From the NCBI GenBank assembly GCA_022844345.1, contig JALHLU010000004.1, positions 186,001-250,000 of the forward strand: a stretch of DNA of 64,000 bases, given 5' to 3'. This stretch comes from Hyphomonadaceae bacterium (lineage in GTDB: Bacteria > Pseudomonadota > Alphaproteobacteria > Caulobacterales > Hyphomonadaceae). This document shows, piece after piece, positions 61,559 to 64,000 of this stretch. Within the stretch, counting starts at the first letter, position 1. The number at the start of each line of letters is the position of its first letter. The notes beneath the pieces are model-generated. The model searched no databases and was not told the DNA's origin. It saw nothing but the letters and a program-made list of their open reading frames with translations. The position numbers and the translations under genes are program-made.

Positions 61559-62461
61559 TCAGGAACACTTCGCCTGCTGGCGTTCCTGGTCGGCAAGCTG
61601 TTTGGCCAGCGCCGGCGCCTTGGGAAAATTCTGCGACATCAGCGACAGCGTCCGGCAGGCCTGGGTCGTATTGCCCATGAGACGCAGCGACCGCGCCAGC
61701 TTCACCAGCCCGGTCGGCGCATGGGTGGACTTGGGGTAGTCCTTGATCAGCAAGCCATAGGCGGCGGCCGCATCGGCGTAATTGTCCTGATAAAGCAGGG
61801 CCTCGCCGAGATAATACTGGGCGTCGCCTGCGTTCTTGCTCTTGGGAAACTTGGTCAGGAATACCCCGAAAGCCGCCTCGGCCCCCGGAAAGTCGCCTGC
61901 CTCTGTCAGCAGCGACTTGGCCTGGTCGAAAAGGCCCGTCTCGTCCGCTGCCAGGCTGGCGACATCGAAGGCTGGCGCAGCCGCCGGTCCGGCCGGGGTC
62001 AGCGAAATCGCTCCGGCGGCGTTGGCGTCCTGGCCCCCGGCGGCGGCATCGGTCACCCGGTCTTCCAGCGCCTGAACGCGGTCCATCAGCTTTTGCAGGT
62101 CCGATTCCGCGCGGCGCCGGCCAGCGTCCGCTTCATCGGCAACCCGGCGGGCATCGCCCAGAGCGGCGCCCAGCGCTTCTGACTTGGAAATGGCGGTCTT
62201 GAGGTCGGCCTCCAGCGCTTCGACGCGCTGACGCAGCTGTTCCACCGCCGGATCGGGTGCTGCAACATAGGGCTGGGAGGAGAAAACCTGCGCGCTGGCG
62301 CGGGGCGCGAGCACAAGGCAAGCCGCAGCCAAAGCCAGCAAAATCAGGGTGATAGTTGAAAAATCAAGGCCTCGGCTCGGGGTCGCGGCGATGGCGCGCG
62401 ACCGGCGCTGACGCGCCTGGAGAACAAGGGCCTGAATCAGGTGGGGCTGCGAGCGTTTCAT
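61559..62461 (-). CDS. ybgF: Tol-Pal system protein YbgF (CpoB-like)
   Basis: This is a 300-residue periplasmic protein. A hydrophobic signal-like stretch (TITLILLALAAACLVLAPRASAQ) comes after about 34 basic residues, then a coiled coil (VEQLRQRVEALEADLKTAI ... LMDRVQALEDRVTDA) and a C-terminal TPR region (FDQAKSLLTEAGDFPGAEAAFGVFLTKFPKSKNAGDAQYYLGEALL). It links peptidoglycan synthesis with Tol-Pal constriction. The N-terminus is long for a signal, and there is no good ribosome-binding site for ATG 62461, so the true start may be further inside. It follows pal after a terminator-like hairpin. Confidence 0.92.
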   Translation of the reverse strand: MKRSQPHLIQALVLQARQRRSRAIAATPSRGLDFSTITLILLALAAACLVLAPRASAQVFSSQPYVAAPDPAVEQLRQRVEALEADLKTAISKSEALGAALGDARRVADEADAGRRRAESDLQKLMDRVQALEDRVTDAAAGGQDANAAGAISLTPAGPAAAPAFDVASLAADETGLFDQAKSLLTEAGDFPGAEAAFGVFLTKFPKSKNAGDAQYYLGEALLYQDNYADAAAAYGLLIKDYPKSTHAPTGLVKLARSLRLMGNTTQACRTLSLMSQNFPKAPALAKQLADQERQQAKCS

Positions 62462-62466
62462 GTCCG

Positions 62467-62514
62467 AAAAACTATCCGCCGCCCGTGCCGGAATTGTGGC
62501 GGCACGGGCGGCGG
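62467..62514 (-). terminator. hairpin between pal and ybgF with T run on the minus strand
   Basis: CCGCCGCCCGTGCCG (62476-62490) pairs perfectly with its complement at 62500-62514, leaving a nine-base loop. Read on the minus strand it is followed after five bases by TTTTT (62471-62467). It is 17 bp after the pal stop and just before the ybgF start, so it could reduce read-through from pal to ybgF. Confidence 0.7.
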
Positions 62515-62530
62515 ACTGCAGTGTTGCAGC

Positions 62531-63091
62531 TTAGCTGATCGCTTCGACGATGATGTTCGTGAAGGAGTTGCGGTTGCGAGCCCAGGCAGCTTCGTCATGT
62601 CCCGGGTCCAGCGGCTTGTCCTTGCCGAAGGAGATCGTGCCGATGCGGTCGGCGGCGATGCCTTGCGCTTTCAGATACGACGCAACCGATTCAGCGCGGC
62701 GGGCGCCGAGGGCGATGTTGTAGTCCTTGGTGCCACGCTCGTCGGCGTGTCCCTGAACTTCAACGCGCGTGGTCGGATACTGCTTCAGCCAGGCGACCTG
62801 AGCGTTCAGGGCGCGACGGTCAGCGTCGTCCAGGTTGTACTGGTCGTAGTCGAAATAGACGCGGTCGGTGGCTTTTGCCGAGAAGTCGGCGCGCGAACCG
62901 GCGGCGGGGCCCGGAGGCGGCGTCGCCGCTGGCGGGGGCGACGGCGGCGGGGAGACGCGCGGAGGCGTCACAACCGCAGTTTCCGTTGGTGCGGGAGCGG
63001 GCTCCGGCTCCGGAGGCGGATTGGAAGCGCAAGCCGAAACGGTGAAAGCCACCGCGGCGGCGAGAGCTGAGAGGCTGATAGACCGCGTCAT
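62531..63091 (-). CDS. pal: peptidoglycan-associated lipoprotein Pal
   Basis: This is a 186-residue lipoprotein with lipobox VSAC near residue 20 and a proline-rich linker (PPPEPEPAPAPTE and following). The OmpA-like domain binds peptidoglycan; landmarks are VYFDYDQYNLDD, VEVQGHADERGTKDYNIALGARRAESVASYL and a C-terminal RNRNSF segment. It anchors the outer membrane during constriction. GGAG lies eight bases before ATG 63091. tolB is upstream at 294 bp distance. Confidence 0.96.
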   Translation of the reverse strand: MTRSISLSALAAAVAFTVSACASNPPPEPEPAPAPTETAVVTPPRVSPPPSPPPAATPPPGPAAGSRADFSAKATDRVYFDYDQYNLDDADRRALNAQVAWLKQYPTTRVEVQGHADERGTKDYNIALGARRAESVASYLKAQGIAADRIGTISFGKDKPLDPGHDEAAWARNRNSFTNIIVEAIS

Positions 63092-63385
63092 TGTAGTCTC
63101 CTTGTTCCCTGCGCGCCCCCCAAGAAGGCGCGTAAACCGATCCCCGACACTACCGGTGAATTGCAATAGAATTGCAAGGCCGGAGGGCGTTAAGCGTCCC
63201 TGAAGTAGCAATATACTTCGAGTTTTTTGTGGCAAAGAAGCGAAATGATTGCAATCGAGTAATGAGATTGCCCTCTCGATTCCCAATACTTTGCCAGTCT
63301 CTGGACGGCTTGTTGCAAAACAGACGCGCTCGCCTGCTGAGCTCAGCCGCTGACTCGCGCGTCAACGGCTGATCAGTACACGTCA

Positions 63386-64000
63386 CTATTTGAGCAGCGG
63401 TCCCCATGTGGGGTTGGTGGCGTCGCGCGGCGTCGGGATGCGGCGTGTGTTACGCGCGGTCAGATCGACACTGTAGAGTTTCGGGCCTGCGCCTTTCGAA
63501 GCCGTGCGCTGGAAAACCACCACCCGGCCGTTGGGCGACCAGCTTGGCGCCTCGTCCTGATAGCCGTCTGTCAGAATCCGGAAGCCCCTGCCGCTCGGCT
63601 CGATGACGCCGATCGCGAACTGGCCGCGCCGCTGAACGGAGAAGGCGATCCAGTCGCCGCGTGGCGACCAGACCGGGTCGCCAAAGCGCGCCCCCTCTTC
63701 GAAGGTGATCCGGCAGGCGGCCTGCTGCGCCTTTGAGCCGGGGCACTCCATCGGCTTGCCATTCTCGTTCATGACGTAGAGCTGCTGGCCAAGGCCGCGG
63801 TCGGATTCGAACACGATCGTCTTTCCGTCCGGCGAGTAGGACGGGGATGTATCGACGCCGCTGTCGCGCGTCAGGCGGCGTTCCGTGCCGCGCGCGAGGT
63901 CAAGCACGAAGATGTCAGCATTGCCGTCGACCACCCGGCTGAAGGCGATCGATTTACCATCCGGCGAGAAGCGCGCCGAGTACTCCATCGCGCCGGGGTT
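63386..64000 (-). CDS. tolB: Tol-Pal system beta-propeller protein TolB, N-terminus cut by window edge
   Basis: This is the C-terminal part of TolB, running in from beyond the window edge. WD-like propeller repeats are clear: YSARFSPDGKSIAFSRVVDGNADIFVLDL, TSPSYSPDGKTIVFESDRG, DPVWSPRGDWIAFSVQRRGQFAIGVI, and APSWSPNGRVVVFQRT. TolB shuttles between Pal and TolA in the periplasm. The stop is at 63386 and the start is outside the window. A 294-bp low-G+C gap follows before pal. Confidence 0.95.
   Translation of the reverse strand, partial: NPGAMEYSARFSPDGKSIAFSRVVDGNADIFVLDLARGTERRLTRDSGVDTSPSYSPDGKTIVFESDRGLGQQLYVMNENGKPMECPGSKAQQAACRITFEEGARFGDPVWSPRGDWIAFSVQRRGQFAIGVIEPSGRGFRILTDGYQDEAPSWSPNGRVVVFQRTASKGAGPKLYSVDLTARNTRRIPTPRDATNPTWGPLLK

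Overview
The window looks like chromosomal DNA from a high-G+C alphaproteobacterium of the Caulobacter/Hyphomonas group (Caulobacterales in the broad sense). The evidence is a DivL-type cell-cycle pseudokinase with Tyr in place of the phospho-acceptor His, TTAA-N7-TTAA boxes of the CtrA type upstream of divL and between divergent flagellar operons, a MipZ-like ParA ATPase, a ChvI/ChvG system next to PTS-Ntr genes, GTTC-N7-GTTC SOS boxes of the alphaproteobacterial LexA type, and the ybgF-pal-tolB order. The genus is not determined. I saw no rRNA, tRNA, insertion sequence, prophage or CRISPR array. Both window ends cut genes: an alpha/beta hydrolase at the left and tolB at the right.

Layout. 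0-5 kb (minus strand): odhB, two small membrane proteins, lpdA and a hydrolase; this is a TCA-cycle dehydrogenase cluster without sucA beside odhB. 5-8.3 kb: DMT transporter, amidase, two small lipoproteins. 8.3-10.8 kb: divergent flagellar operons flgB-flgC-fliE and fliO-fliP around CtrA-type sites. 10.8-14 kb: a His/Met-rich outer-membrane protein and a small Cys/His protein (probable copper pair), and a serine hydrolase. 14-18 kb: divL and a zinc-ribbon membrane protein. 18-23.6 kb: phosphohexomutase, Kup potassium transporter and ahcY, the last with a terminator and a 28-bp perfect palindromic operator candidate.

23.8-28.5 kb: EF-hand protein, then chvI-chvG-EIIA-HPr with no hprK in its customary place, and a divergent MipZ-like ATPase. 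28.5-35.4 kb: alkaline phosphatase, secreted or lipoprotein hydrolases, GMC oxidoreductase, CsbD-like stress protein. 35.5-42.7 kb: DMT transporter, a structured serC leader, serC, MazG-like and GNAT genes, a phosphoinositide-type phospholipase C lipoprotein, serA, a secreted caspase-like protein whose segments appear circularly permuted, and an NTF2-like protein. 42.7-51.2 kb: thymidine kinase with a histone-like tail, an amidohydrolase, upp, a YcgN-family protein, and an M3 peptidase flanked by two copies of a 122-bp palindromic repeat.

51.2-55.2 kb: SOS-type ruvC-ruvA and ruvB, separated by a DUF445 gene and a SemiSWEET gene. 55.2-64 kb: small secreted proteins, a B3-type metallo-beta-lactamase-fold hydrolase, ftsH, tilS, a YbjN-domain protein, ybgF, pal and tolB.

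The most unusual items are the apparently permuted caspase-like protein (41636-42358), the lack of hprK and of a normal chvG start in the ChvIG-PTS operon, the zinc-ribbon protein upstream of divL, the 28-bp palindrome before ahcY, and the paired 122-bp repeats around the peptidase gene.
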